From contig CAWACK010000026.1 of the NCBI GenBank assembly GCA_963780545.1, positions 1 through 64,000 on the forward strand: a stretch of DNA of 64,000 bases, written 5' to 3'. The translations under genes were made by a program, and so were the position numbers. The notes under the pieces are model-generated. The model had not been told where the DNA came from. It worked only from the letters and a program-made list of their open reading frames with translations, and made no database searches. Source of the DNA: UBA8941 sp963780545 (GTDB lineage: Archaea; Thermoproteota; Bathyarchaeia; TCS64). This document shows positions 18,241 to 29,366 of the stretch, in pieces; within the stretch, counting starts at the first letter, position 1, and each line of letters opens with the position of its first letter.

Positions 18241-18612
18241 ATGAAGATAATCAACGTAAAAGACGTTTCAGCAAATGAGGTATCGAAGGATCCTTTGTTC
18301 CTTGGGGGAAATGTAAACACCCAGTTTATTCAAGAAGAAGAGAGCAAAAACAAGAATACCCAGGTTCTTATGGTTAACTTTGCACCCAGCGCTCGCAACA
18401 AGCTTCATACTCATTCGACTGGGCAGATTTTGGTTGTCACCGAAGGCAAAGGGATCGTAGCCACCAAAGATCAGGAGCATAAAGTTGCGCCCGGCATTGT
18501 TATCTATATTTCTCCGGGTGAGGAGCACTGGCATGGAGCCTCTAAGGATTCGTCCTTTTCTCATCTATCAATAATCGGTCAGCCTAACGAATTGAAGATC
18601 ATAGAAAAATAG
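18241..18612 (+). CDS. Single-domain cupin
   Basis: About 123 residues from the ATG at 18241; an ATG at 18232 is also possible. Metal-binding cupin motifs are KLHTHSTGQILVVTEGKG and PGEEHWHGA, as in the cupin proteins often paired with carboxymuconolactone-decarboxylase-type or oxidoreductase genes. The usual glutamate of motif 1 is Gln, as in that subgroup. The protein probably binds a divalent metal; its substrate is unknown. It lies between the LLM oxidoreductase and a flavodoxin, 12 bases before the latter, so all three are likely co-transcribed. Confidence 0.82.
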   Translation: MKIINVKDVSANEVSKDPLFLGGNVNTQFIQEEESKNKNTQVLMVNFAPSARNKLHTHSTGQILVVTEGKGIVATKDQEHKVAPGIVIYISPGEEHWHGASKDSSFSHLSIIGQPNELKIIEK

Positions 18613-18623
18613 GGGTATTTACT

Positions 18624-19145
18624 ATGACTGACGGGAAGGTTCACAGTATCCTCGTTGCTTTTTTCTCCCATTCCGGTAATACACGAGTAATTGCAGATCA
18701 AATACGGGAAATCGTAGGTGGTGATATCTTTGAAATCGTCGCCGTAAACCCGTATCCACGCAATTACAACAAGTGTGTGAAGCAAGCACGGAAGGAACTC
18801 GGAGAACAGCTTAGACCTAAGCTGAAGATAAAAGTCGAGAACATGGATACATACAACTTGGTTTTCGTCGGCTATCCTAACTGGTGGGGCACGATACCCA
18901 TGCCCGTTGCAACGTTTTTATCGGAGTATGATTTCTCCGGAAAGACCATTGCACCATTTTGTACAAACGAGGGAAGCCGACTGGGAAGAAGTGTAACCGA
19001 CATCAAGGAACTCTGCCAAAAGTCAACGGTTCCTAACGGCCTAGCAATCCGAGGTAGCAACGTAAGAAAAGCACAGAACGAGGTATCTGAGTGGCTACGT
19101 GAACTTGGGATCACGCGTGCGGACACTTCACACATGAAGGACTAG
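18624..19145 (+). CDS. Flavodoxin
   Basis: The 173-residue protein starts with the FMN phosphate-binding loop FFSHSGNTRVIAD and has the aromatic YPNWWGTIP loop and the C-terminal FCTNEGSRLG segment of flavodoxin-4-like proteins. It is a cytoplasmic one- or two-electron carrier. Third gene of the LLM-cupin-flavodoxin set, it may supply or accept electrons for the LLM enzyme. Complete length. Confidence 0.88.
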   Translation: MTDGKVHSILVAFFSHSGNTRVIADQIREIVGGDIFEIVAVNPYPRNYNKCVKQARKELGEQLRPKLKIKVENMDTYNLVFVGYPNWWGTIPMPVATFLSEYDFSGKTIAPFCTNEGSRLGRSVTDIKELCQKSTVPNGLAIRGSNVRKAQNEVSEWLRELGITRADTSHMKD

Positions 19146-19148
19146 AAG

Positions 19149-19247
19149 ATGCGCCGCGTCAGAGAGCTGGGGTGTCATCTCATTACATCCAGATACTCGA
19201 TTGAAGACCTGCTGAGAAACTCAATACTTCTCGAAGAATACGGGTAG
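19149..19247 (+). CDS. Short frame, possible gene fragment
   Basis: ATG at 19149, three bases after the flavodoxin stop codon, opens a 32-codon frame (MRRVRELGCHLITSRYSIED to LLEEYG). It looks protein-like but has no family and may be the tail of a lost gene. Confidence 0.2.
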   Translation: MRRVRELGCHLITSRYSIEDLLRNSILLEEYG

Positions 19248-19286
19248 GTGCACGTCGTTCATGCAATCCAGGAGTGGCTGTAAACA

Positions 19287-20324
19287 GTGGAATTAGCTGA
19301 TGAGATTGTTTCTAAGGCTCTTGAGCTAGGCTACTCAAAGTGCGGGATAGTTAAGGTAAATGAGATGAAGGGATACGCGAAAGAGCTTGACAAACGTGTC
19401 AAACTTTACCCAGAAGTTGAGCCCATCTACAGACACTTCTACTCGTTCTCTAACCCAAGTGCAGACTACCCGTGGGCTAAGTCAATAATCGTATGTGCGA
19501 GGTGGTATGGGCGATACCACCTTCCCGATGGCCTGAAGGGAAAAGTAGCGAAGTACTACCAAGTTGACAGCCGAAGAGACGCTAACTCTCAAGAGTATAA
19601 GGATAGCATCGCATTCGAAGCCTACCTCAAAGAGCGAGGGCTGAAAACTGCAACCGATAGAGACTTCGGCATAACCGCACTCCGATGGGCAGCGATGAAG
19701 GCTGGCCTAGGAATAGTTAGGAAGAACAACTTCTTCTACACTGAGAAGGGCTCCTGGATTCAACTGGAGGCTTGGCTCGTCAATGAGGAGTTAGAATACA
19801 TTAGCCGGAACGAGGCTAAGCCTTGCCCGCCCCAATGCAGCCTGTGCATAAAGAATTGCCCAACGGGCTCCCTATCAGCACCCTATACCATGAACCACTT
19901 ATCATGCGTCTCATGTCTCACAACTTTTCAGGGCTGGGATTGGACTACAGACAAATACCAACCTCAAACGGGTGACTGGATTTTTGGCTGCGAAAACTGT
20001 CAGGATGCCTGCCCTTTCAATCATAGGGAGTGGGTTGAGGAGGAAGCGTTTCCCGGTCTCGATGAGATTGGTGAAAAGATTTCCCTCGAGAAACTAGTTG
20101 AAATGGACTACGATTTCCTGAGAGATACGATTCAGCCCAAGTTCTGGTATATTCCGAAGGATAAGGTTTGGAAGTGGAAGACAAACGCCTTGAACGCCAT
20201 ATTGAATAATTATCACCCTCGATACTACCAGTATATTGTAAAAGCATGTAATGATCAGGATGAACATGTTCGTAGAATGGCAAAGTGGGTAATTTCTAAA
20301 CTGAGTAATTCATCTTCGAATTAG
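19287..20324 (+). CDS. 4Fe-4S double-cluster protein of the epoxyqueuosine/dehalogenase-like type
   Basis: This 345-residue protein starts at GTG 19287. Its N-terminal half (DEIVSKALELGYSKCGIV to ITALRWAAMKAGLG) is the fold shared by QueG and reductive dehalogenases. Residues about 180-245 carry two ferredoxin-like clusters (CPPQCSLCIKNCPTGS, then CVSC and GCENCQDACPFN). The C-terminus has a HEAT-like tail (HVRRMAKWVISKL). It lacks the full cobalamin-binding region that would prove QueG function, so I call it an iron-sulfur oxidoreductase of that superfamily. It is a single gene between the flavodoxin and thioredoxin genes. Confidence 0.75.
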   Translation: MELADEIVSKALELGYSKCGIVKVNEMKGYAKELDKRVKLYPEVEPIYRHFYSFSNPSADYPWAKSIIVCARWYGRYHLPDGLKGKVAKYYQVDSRRDANSQEYKDSIAFEAYLKERGLKTATDRDFGITALRWAAMKAGLGIVRKNNFFYTEKGSWIQLEAWLVNEELEYISRNEAKPCPPQCSLCIKNCPTGSLSAPYTMNHLSCVSCLTTFQGWDWTTDKYQPQTGDWIFGCENCQDACPFNHREWVEEEAFPGLDEIGEKISLEKLVEMDYDFLRDTIQPKFWYIPKDKVWKWKTNALNAILNNYHPRYYQYIVKACNDQDEHVRRMAKWVISKLSNSSSN

Positions 20325-20754
20325 GGGCCTAAAATGCTAATCTCAAGATCTTTAGCAAGTAAGGGTTTTGTTGGCGGGATTCATTCAGAGGAAAGACTCA
20401 GAAAAGCTTGATTATAGCTCTGAAAGTGGCTTATTATTACTAGTAAGAACAGGTTAGTGCCCCCACACCTGCACTACAACATTGTCCTAGTGAATATGAA
20501 ATCAACTTTTAATACCGTTCACTACCTCAATGATTGAGACCTGAACCCATTTAGGTATAAGTCCGTCCCGGCCCACCACACAATGCGTACGCGGATGGAA
20601 AGCGACTAAAGCTATTTATTTTAGGTGATTCGTGAGGCTAGCGTTGGACTTCGGTTAAAAAACATTGAAATATCCTCTGTAGTAAAAGAATCTTAATTCT
20701 ATTCATTAACGCATGAGTTAACATTTTTAACTGTGTCTGAGGCTGAGTGTCGAG
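20325..20754. other. Intergenic region, nothing recognised
   Basis: 430 bases without a supported gene. A 25-codon frame (20335-20412) is protein-like for a few residues only. An AT-rich segment just before 20755 probably holds the promoter of the thioredoxin gene. Confidence 0.35.
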
Positions 20755-21186
20755 ATGGTAGAAGGGGAAGACTGGGAGCTAGATAGGATTCGAAAGAGGA
20801 AACTTGAGGAGATGCTGGAGAGGGCCTCTGGCAGGAAAGGGGAAACCGAGCCCACTTCGAGGTATTTGGGTAAACCGATTGATTTGACCGATGACACCTT
20901 TACGAGTTTCGTCAAAGATAATTCTGTAGCGGTCATAGATTTTTGGGCGTCTTGGTGTGGGCCGTGTCGATTAGTCTCTCCTATCATTGATGAGATCGCT
21001 GGAGATTATGTGGGTAGGATAAAATTCGGAAAACTTAACGTGGACCAAAATCCCAAGGTCTCTGCTCAGTTTAGCGTGATGAGTATTCCAACTATTTTAG
21101 TCTTCAAAAATGGCCATCTCGTTGACCGGATCGTCGGTGCTATGCCTAGGGATAGGTTGGAGCCGAGCATAACGCGTTACTTATAG
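20755..21186 (+). CDS. Thioredoxin with an N-terminal helical extension
   Basis: The 143-residue protein has the active site WASWCGPCRLV at about residues 63-73, the cis-proline region SIPTILVFKNG, and the usual C-terminal helix. The first 40 residues (WELDRIRKRKLEEMLERASG) are a charged helix seen in some archaeal thioredoxins and absent from the bacterial form. It should reduce protein disulfides in the cytoplasm with a thioredoxin reductase encoded elsewhere. The gene is single. Confidence 0.92.
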   Translation: MVEGEDWELDRIRKRKLEEMLERASGRKGETEPTSRYLGKPIDLTDDTFTSFVKDNSVAVIDFWASWCGPCRLVSPIIDEIAGDYVGRIKFGKLNVDQNPKVSAQFSVMSIPTILVFKNGHLVDRIVGAMPRDRLEPSITRYL

Positions 21187-21362
21187 ACGCAAGGCGCATG
21201 CGAAACGAACTCTAAGCATAAACCGCGTCTCTACTTAACCCAATCTTAACTTTATGCTGCGGCTCATCAAAAATAGATAAACTTCAAAAAAATGTCCACC
21301 GGAGGTTAATCTGAGAGTTAGAACCTCGAGCATTCTAAATATGCTTTTGTAAAAAATTACAT

Positions 21363-21971
21363 CTATTCATCATCTTTACGAATCGCGAAGTAGAAACTAT
21401 GATAATGGGGTGCGAAAATGGTGGTGAGAAAAATTAAAACCGAAAAGACAACAAATCGGAGACCCACCTCAGTTAGGTAAAAAAAGTTATCACCTAAAAG
21501 ACTCGCCATTAAACCAAATCCAACCGAAAGTAACCAAGAAGAGATGTAATCAAACGGTATTATATTAGCGACCCAATAGGATTTTTTATACCACCATATA
21601 TTTTCCTTTTTGAACCTAGAGATAGTGAAATAAGGATTTAAGATGAACCAGAGAAGATCCCATATTTGATCAAATGAGAAATAGAGTGACCAGATCATCA
21701 ATTCAGTTATTGGCGTCCATTTTAAACCAAAGAAGAATCCGCTGTGGAATATAAGCATCGGCAAAAGGAACATCAGTAGATGATAACCAGTCATGGGTTT
21801 TTCTGATAAAAAGAACCCATATAATCTCGCTAGAGTGGTGTTGGTCTTGCGCCAGGTTGGGAGTTTCTCGGCCCAACCGTTTTCTCCTTCAACTTCGATC
21901 TCTATCAGGGCAAAGACTAGTGCCAAAAAGAACCAGAAAACGCAATCTAAGACAATGGGTAGGATCGTCAT
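21363..21971 (-). CDS. Multi-pass membrane protein, unknown
   Basis: This 202-residue protein has about five membrane helices: LPIVLDCVFWFFLALVFALI, LLMFLLPMLIFHSGFFFGL, MIWSLYFSFDQIWDLLWFIL, IIPFDYISSWLLSVGFGLM and VVFSVLIFLTTIFAP. Loops are short, with one charged segment after helix 1. It is rich in aromatic residues and has no recognised motif. The gene stands alone and convergent to the thioredoxin gene. The intervening 21187-21362 shows nothing special. Confidence 0.6.
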   Translation of the reverse strand: MTILPIVLDCVFWFFLALVFALIEIEVEGENGWAEKLPTWRKTNTTLARLYGFFLSEKPMTGYHLLMFLLPMLIFHSGFFFGLKWTPITELMIWSLYFSFDQIWDLLWFILNPYFTISRFKKENIWWYKKSYWVANIIPFDYISSWLLSVGFGLMASLLGDNFFYLTEVGLRFVVFSVLIFLTTIFAPHYHSFYFAIRKDDE

Positions 21972-22269
21972 AGTCTTCTCTTCTTATGTATGAGATTAAC
22001 GGGCTCTGTGGCTTGAACTGAGGTTCTGGATTGTTTGAATCGAAAAGGTTCGGCTGGTTAGAATATGTCTCCTCATAACTTATTCTTCGATAATAATCGC
22101 GATTTCCTTATTATACACCTTTTTGTCGTTCTAACCATTTAATACGCCTTAATAGAATGCGTGAACCCCAGTGAGTAATTTTGAAGCAATAATCTTCCCC
22201 TTGACGATCGCGTACGCATAAGGCAATAATTTTTAATTTTATGCCAAAGCATTTTATAATGGCGTTTCT

Positions 22270-23725
22270 ATGGAAAATGAAAATTGGTCAGCTTCCAATC
22301 TCCCAAGTCAGGAATGTGACGCAATGGTAGTGGGTATGGGTATGGCAGGTTTAGTGGTGGCGAATCGATTGGCTGAATTGGGAGTCGAAGTTTTAATCAT
22401 GGATAAACAGCCTGATGGCTGGTGGATAGGCGGGGATGCCATCGTAGCGGGCCAAGCTATCCATGTATGTGGTCTAAGCCCAATGGCGCAAGAGGATCAA
22501 CTCTTAGAAATAATAAATATACATACAGATTGCAAGGCGATCCCCGAGTTAGCTTCTGCTTTGGTTAAAAACTGTCACCGATCCATGAATTGGTTGATCG
22601 AGAAAGGTGTTGAATTTGAGGAACCACCAGGACAGGAAAGAATACTCAAGCCAAAAAAGCCATTCACTGGGCCGTGGGCGTTAATCAAGCCTGGCGCAGT
22701 CTACGACTCCTCTAAATACGGCGGCTATAAGGCAATGAAGCTTCTGGAGTCGCGAGCTTAAGAAAAGCGGTGTAAAAATTCTATACGAAACTAAGGCTGA
22801 AAAACTTTTGATTGGTTCTAAAGGTGAAATTGTAGGAGTTTTAGCAAAAGGCAAGGACGGATTATTCAAGATCAAAGCCAAGGCCACAATCCTATGTACA
22901 GGGGGTTTCCAGAGAAACAAGGAGATGCTGGTGAAGTATGTCGGTTCGCATGTGGACCAGGTGCCAGTGTTCAGTGAACCTGGAGCTACGGGGGACGGCA
23001 TCTTGATGGCTTTGAAGGCTGGAGCCGCTGTTAGATCCATGAATTACATGTCCTTCAACGCTTGGCCAGAAGCAGCTTGCATGAATGAGGATATAATGTA
23101 TCTAAACATCAATCCCATTGGTGTGGAAGGGATTATTGTAAATAAGAATGGTCAGAGATTCTGTGACGAGTCATTGGGATGTAATATGTATGGGAGCATT
23201 ATGGCCAAGCTTTCCTTAGAAACTGTTGGATTAATGGTCATTGATGAGGAGATATATAAGCAGAAAGTGAAATTGGTGGTCGACTCCATCTTGGAATTTA
23301 AAGGAACAGTATTTTCCGCAAATACGATCGAGGAACTTGCCGAAAAGGCTGGAGTGAGCCCATTTCTAACTACCACTGTTGGCGAGTTCAACGAGGCGGT
23401 TGACGAGGGTAAATCGTTAAAATTAAGGATTCCCAAGTCAGCGAACGTAAATAAAATAGCATCGCCCCCCTTCTACGGCATCCCATTTACCTTGGGTCAG
23501 GTATCCACTCATGGTGGACTTCTCGTAAGCACGAAAGGCGAGGTCCTAGACAGAGACTTGAAAACGATTCCTGGGTTATACGCTGCTGGCGCAGTTATGC
23601 AGGGAAGTCTCAGCGGTGGGAGTGAGAATAAATATGCTTCCTACGTTGGTCATCTTGCAACTTGTTTAGTCTTTGGTATCTTAAGCGCCGAAAACGTGTT
23701 TGAAAGGGTTAAAACGCTAGAATAA
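22270..23725 (+). pseudogene. FAD-dependent oxidoreductase of the fumarate reductase flavoprotein type, one frameshift
   Basis: The N-terminal part has the dinucleotide-binding motif MVVGMGMAGLVVANRLAELG and its frame stops at 22761. The same protein continues in another frame with ELKKSGVKILYETKAEKLL, TILCTGGF (from 22808 on), and the C-terminal FAD block GLYAAGAVMQGSLSGGSENK, to 23725. The switch lies at about 22745-22760. Intact length would be about 485 residues, normal for soluble members (fumarate reductase, 3-ketosteroid dehydrogenase, urocanate reductase-like). The substrate is not clear, and the heme domain of flavocytochromes c is absent. All sequence blocks are well preserved, so the break may be an assembly error. 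Confidence 0.75.
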
Positions 23726-23834
23726 AAATGAATGGGCTAGCTAACAAGTTGTGCACGTGCATTCGAAGAAACACGAAGACTAGCGTGCACTCTCTATTTT
23801 TTAACTCGCCATATAAGTTGATATCTGAAAAAAG

Positions 23835-26431
23835 ATGACCGAAGCAAGGGCCCTCCTCACGAAAAGTGAAGCCGAAAAACGGTTTCTCCAAGTGGCCGAT
23901 GTGAAGTACAACCTCGATTTTAACCTCGGCGAAAACGATGGCGAATTCACTGGAAATACTCGCATAGACTTTCTTCTCAGAGAAGCGGGAGATGAGTCAA
24001 TCTTCTTGGACTTTTTAGGTGGAAAGATAAAACTCATCAAAATCAATGGTCAAGAAGGAGCCAACCAATATGATGGAAAAAGGGTCACGATCAAAAACGT
24101 GGGCTTAAGGATCGGTGAATACAACCGGATTGAGATTAACTTCAGCCACCCTTACAGTAACACCGGGGACGGATTACATCACTTCCACGATCCATACGAT
24201 CACAAAGTCTACGTCTATACCAACCTGGAACCATACAACGCCAACCAGGTCTTTCCATGCTTCGATCAACCCGACATCAAGGCAACCTACACGGTTACAG
24301 TCAAGGCTCCGAAGGACTGGAAGGTTATATCAAACGAAAAAGAGGCAGAGGTAAAGCCTGGAGATACGTCAGATACCTGGGTCTTCCCGGAGTCCCAGCG
24401 CTTCAGCACCTACCTATTCGCACTAATAGGCGGACCATATACGGTTTGGAGTTCAGCTTGGAGGGATATCGAGTTACGATTATTCGCCCGCGAATCATTG
24501 GCAAAGTACGTTCGCAGCGAAGAATGGTTGGAGACAACCAAGCTGGGACTCGGATTCTACGAGGAGAAATTCGGTCACCCCTACCCATTCGGGAGACCCG
24601 GCAATCGCAAATATGACCAGATACTCGTCCCAGACTTCAACGCCGGAGCAATGGAGAATGTGGCCGCCGTAACCTTCAGCGAGAGCAATCTGAGCCGAGC
24701 ATCAATGATCACTCCTCTGATGAGACTTGGCACCGCCGAGACGCTCCTGCACGAGCTTTCGCACATGTGGTTCGGTGACCTAGTCACAATGAAGTGGTGG
24801 GATGACCTGTGGCTTAATGAAAGCTTCGCCACATACATGGCGTATTGGGCCATAGACGAAAACAGAGAGTCCCTGGATCTCCCTAACCCCTGGCACGAGT
24901 TCTACCGAGGAATGAAGAACTGGGCCTACTCGGAGGACGAGATAAAATCAACCACACACCCGATCATCACTCAAGCTGATAACACGGATACCGCGGAGGC
25001 CAACTTCGACGGAATAACGTACGGTAAAGGCGCATCGGTGCTAAAACAGCTCGTCTACTTCATATCCGAGACGAACTTCAGAAAGGGCTTAAGCGAATAC
25101 TTCAAGAAGTACGAATTCAGCAACGCAACGAGATCAGACTTCCTAAGAGAACTCGGCGAAGCCGCCGGAATGGACCTCACTAAATGGGAGTCGGAGTGGC
25201 TCGGCTCAAGCGGCACCAACACATTAGAGGCGAACTACGCCTGCGTAGGCGAAGAAATCGCTAAGCTACAACTGATCCAGACCCCAGACGAATCCAGCCA
25301 CATTTTGAGGACGCACAGAACACAAATCGCCCTATACTATAAGGAGAAGAACGAATTAATCGCTAAAGAAGTCCTCCCCACCGCCTACTCGGACGAGACG
25401 ACGGAGGTGAGCGACGCACGAGGCCTACCTTGCCCAACCCTGGTGTTCCCGAATAACCTCGACTACGACTATGTCCGAGTTAAACTCGACAAGGGTAGCC
25501 TCGACGCCGCTAAAAAATGGACCTCCACGATCAAGGATCCTATGCCTCGAGAGATGCTGTGGGATACGCTATGGTGGATGGTGAGGGAAGCTAAGCTTTC
25601 AGCGCAAAGATTCGCGGATATAGTGATGTCCCAAGCATCTGCGGAGAAAGATGAGCTCGTACTCAGGACGCTGCTGGGCTACCTGGTGGGTTCCCTAGGC
25701 TATATGGCCGACAAAGTAAGGGAACAATTCTGGTCAGAGATTGAGAGGTTCCTGAACGCGGGCTTCATGAAATCTGAGGGCGGCAGCGTCACTCAGCTGA
25801 TTTACTTCCAAATGCTCGCCGGGGTACTGAGAAACGGAGAGAGTCTAGACGAGTTCAGGGAGGTTCTCGCTGACAGCAAATCAGACTACTGGGGACTCAA
25901 GGTCGACCAAGTACGCAGATGGGACATGGTATCGGCTTTAGCCAGGAACACCTCAGACATCGACTCCGCCAGATCGATCATCTCGAGAGAATTGGGGAGA
26001 GACAACACAGACTCCGGCCAGAAAAACGCCATCGGAGCCGAGGTATCCATACCAAACCTTGAGATCAAGAAGAATATGGTTGGATAAAATAACCTCAGAA
26101 AGCGACGACTCGGGTAAAATCCCCGTAGCTAAGTTGCGAATCGCCATGGCCAGCTTTCATCAACTCGGACAGGAGGAGCTGACGCGTTTCGCAATCAACC
26201 CCTACTTCGATTACATCCCAAAATTTGTGGATATCAAGTCCATTGAGTATCAGCTAAATTTCGCAAGACAAATGTACCCCAATCCACGCTGAGGAAGAGA
26301 TAGTAGCTAAAACTGACGAGTTGCTGAGATCAACTAATTTGCCAGATCAAGTCAGTAAACCCATCAAGGCTCACAAGACAATCCTAGAGAAGAGAATAGT
26401 GGCGATTAGGCTCTCGCAAAAAGAACAATAA
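23835..26431 (+). CDS. M1-family aminopeptidase (tricorn-factor type), two frameshifts near the end
   Basis: Residues 1-750 contain the M1 beta-domain, the exopeptidase motif GAMENVAAVTFSE (about 270), HELSHMWFGD (306-315) and NESFATYM with the third zinc ligand, giving a soluble zinc aminopeptidase like tricorn factors F2/F3. The first frame stops at 26087. The ERAP-type C-terminus goes on in a second frame (WLDKITSESDDSGK to NFARQMYP) and a third (HAEEEIVAKTDELLRS to RLSQKEQ, ending 26431). Removing one C from CCCC at 26277-26280 joins the last two as MYPIHAEEE. Whole length is about 865 residues, normal for M1. The catalytic part is intact; it would trim peptides from the proteasome. Confidence 0.88.
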
Positions 26432-26645
26432 AGAAACTAAACCATCCAACGATAATGCGCTAGACATTGGTAGCGATTTTGAAATTAAATAAAACCCGAT
26501 TTTGGGATTGACATAACATGGCTCACCAAAATTCCATAAAAAACATTCATAATCTATGATTCGATGATTACGTCTAGATTCTTAAACAAGTAAATGTGAT
26601 CAAAGGGGTGGATGTCGAAGTGAATCTAGGTTGAACCCAGTCGGC

Positions 26646-28967
26646 TCACCATCTAGTCTCTTGACGATGCTTACCTTTTTTCACCTCGAATAATTTAATC
26701 GTCTCCTCAGGGCCAACCTCCAAGCAAATATTAAGGAAAACGATCGAGTAGAATCATCTGGGACAACGTCAACAAGCTTCTTCAACCAGTTAAGGATCCT
26801 AATCGGCCTCCTTCTATTAGATTCTCCAATAGCAGTCAAAACTCGCATATTTCTACCGGGCTCCAAACCAAAGATTCTGTCCGAATCACATCCAAATTTG
26901 TGTAGAGTTGTTCAGACTCCTTTCTACTACGTGCCTCTTCGGCAGGTTCAGCCTCTGGTCTAAACTTGAAGCTGATTACATCCCACACGTTTTTCCTCAT
27001 CCTCCTCTCAAAGGAGCCCTTGGTCCTATTCAGTGTCTCCTCTAGGTAATGCCGACGGAAATTTACCTCGAATAACAGCCAATTGGGCTTTGGCAATGGG
27101 TGCTCTTCCTTAGTATCCGCAGTCAATGTGAAGCACTCCGGAGGTTGAAGCTAAACTTGGAGGCTTTTGAACTCAGGTCCGCCATGCCATTAGCCTTGAG
27201 GTACTCGCTGAACGCATCTACCGCCATCTCCATGGTAACCAGGGCCTCGACCCTGTCAACAGGCTGGTCCCGATTATATTCGCCAAGCGCTCGAGGTGAA
27301 TCGATATGCCAACGACTTTACCGGATCCCCATGCTTCCTTCCTCAGGTAATCTATATCCTCTATGGATGATTTAATGAAGTTACGCAGTTTCTCTAATGC
27401 ATTGGCAAACTCTTGTCTTTGATAAATCAGTTCCTTGCTCATCTCATTCCCCGCCTTGGAACCTGAGCTTTTTATTGTGGCATCGAAGCCCGTTTCGGGG
27501 TCGGTGAAGTCCGTCTTCAGCGTCTCCGCCACGCCCTTGATCGTCTTTGAGGCTTCCTCGATTTCCCTCACAGCGCCCGACGTGAGGGTCGTTATGTTGG
27601 CCTCCAGCTCAGTCTTCCTTTTCTCCAGTTGACCAACATTAGCTTCGAGGGCTGTGACCTTTCTCTCAAGCTCGGCTAGGCTCCTCCTCTTCTCCTTCTC
27701 AGTCGCGTCCACGGCGGCGGTTACGCTCCCCAGCCTCTCTACTTCTCTGCGGAATGTGGAGACTTTGATGCCGCTGTCCACAATCAGGAGCTTGAGCTCG
27801 ATGATCTCTTCCTTGCTTACTAACTTCTCGAGCTCCTCGAGGCCCTTCAGGGATTCCTCCTCGGATTTAACCTTCAGGTTGATGGACTTCTCCTCTTCCT
27901 CCAGGAAGCCAATCTTGTCAGCCAGCTGCTCAATCTGTTTGCTCAACTTGGTCTTCTCGTTCTCGAAGACCAGTTTGGGCTCCCAGTTTTCATGCAGGTC
28001 CGCCACAATTTGGCGACTGCCTCAGGCTGGCAAGCCCGTGCGGGCCGCAATATCGTGGGCGGCCTCCACCACCGCCTCGAGCTGAGCCGCGTTTGGCCCG
28101 GTGTTCGCTTCTGGAGTGCTCGGCCAACGGGCGTTGACCGGGAGCCTAGTCCGCTCGCCAATGCTTCTTTGCCTTCTCGTTGGCCTTCGGGTGCTCCACG
28201 GCCTCCGACTCCTCTTCCTCGATCCGATTCTTCAACTCAGGGCCGTGTGAGAACGTGGAGATCACCGCAGCCGAATCGTAGCCCGTTCGGCGACATTCAC
28301 TATGCAGCTCTCCACCTTACTCAAGTCATCCATCTTAAACCATGGTGTGCGAGTCTTTCCCTTAGGGCGGTGAAATTCTAAGTCCCTCGTGGTGACCTTG
28401 TTAGCTTCCAACGTTTTATTCATGGAAGTCTTGGCTTCATCTTCCATCTCCTCGTATTCCGAAGCCTGCTTCTTGATCGTCTCGAAAAGGTTCTTCTGTG
28501 ACGCCACTTTCTCGAACAGGGTATCGTAGTCCCTCTGGCCCTCGACACCCTCATCATACATGCCCTTGGCTAACTTCACGAATTTCTCAGGCGAGAGGTG
28601 TTGTATTTCCGCCTCCCTGATCACCGACTTGATGAAGTCGGGGGCGCCCTCGGGCTCAACCCCCAGCTCGTGCAGGGTATGTACCATCTCGAGACCAACC
28701 TTCGCCTTCGACGCGTCGACCTTCGTCTCCTCGATCAAGCCGCCAATCTCGATTAGTTGATGAACCTGCTCCTCTATTCCATACTTAACAGCTGCCACAT
28801 GATGTCCCCCGCCCTCTCAGCTTCACTTGTAAAAGTTTTAAGCCACTAAACTGTTGATGTTGCTGAACTCCCCCTAAATCATCCGCCACCTTCCTCGCCG
28901 AGTATCCCCTGAAGAGGAGGCTCAGCGCCTTCCCCCTATCGTTAGGCAGCGGAGACATAAAGCTCAC
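26646..28967 (-). pseudogene. Decayed helix-turn-helix plus long coiled-coil protein
   Basis: Pieces in changing frames follow each other on the minus strand. From 28967 an HTH reads GKALSLLFRGYSARKVADDLGG. At 28798-28262 comes a helical region (HTLHELGVEPEGAPDFIKSV to EEMEDEAKTSMNKTLE). Around 28260-28140 is SHGPELKNRIEEEE. At 28006-27218 is a long coiled coil (KLSKQIEQLADKIGFLEEEE, LERKVTALEANVGQLEKRK). At 27126-26836 is a non-coiled domain (HPLPKPNWLLFEVNF). The tail, EETIKLFEVKKGKHRQ, ends at 26646. At least six frame changes make this a clear pseudogene of a roughly 750-residue protein. The HTH suggests binding to DNA, perhaps to the repeat array just upstream (29219-29350). The family role is unknown to me. 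Confidence 0.65.
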
Positions 28968-29218
28968 ATTAGGAAAATGTCCACCCCAACTTAAAGCACA
29001 TCATCATTTGCAAAAAAGTGTTAGGCTGCTTCATGGAAACGTCAAGTTAAATTCATCCGCTCTAACGGAGTTAGAGTCGGCGGGGTGCACTGCACCTGCA
29101 CCTTACTGCGCCCTATCCGAGGTGCGCAACGCCTTCACCATGGTGCAACTGCTCTCTATAGTTGGTGGCGTGGGGCGTGATGGTTGACGGAGGTCGCACC
29201 GCACCCGCACTCCGCACA

Positions 29219-29350
29219 GGTTAACACACTTAACACGCTTAACAACGGGGTTGACAGAGTTAACACCAAACCTAACAAAAAGGTTGACAAATTGACACCC
29301 GACCTAACAACGGGGTTGACGGAGTTTACACCCAACTTGACAGATTAGCT
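29219..29350. repeat. Iteron-like array of about 33-bp repeats
   Basis: Three consecutive units, at 29238-29270, 29271-29302 and 29303-29335, share the pattern CYTAACAAcgggGTTGAC followed by a GTTAACACC-type end. Partial TTAACA/TTGACA words lie before and after. Units 1 and 3 share CTAACAACGGGGTTGAC-type cores almost exactly. The array lies between the start of the decayed HTH gene (28967) and the next gene. Such arrays are typical of replication iterons, partition sites or multi-site operators; which one applies is not shown. Confidence 0.6.
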
Positions 29351-29366
29351 TAACAGCTTTACAGAC

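Noticed and set aside
20500..20590. Possible tRNA-like segment ending in GGCCCACCA
   Set aside because: No cloverleaf stems, no T-loop GTTC sequence and no anticodon arm could be built around it.
26059..26292. Separate small gene after the M1 aminopeptidase
   Set aside because: Its sequence is the missing C-terminal domain of the aminopeptidase in a shifted frame.
29219..29350. CRISPR array
   Set aside because: The units are contiguous, imperfect and have no unique spacers.
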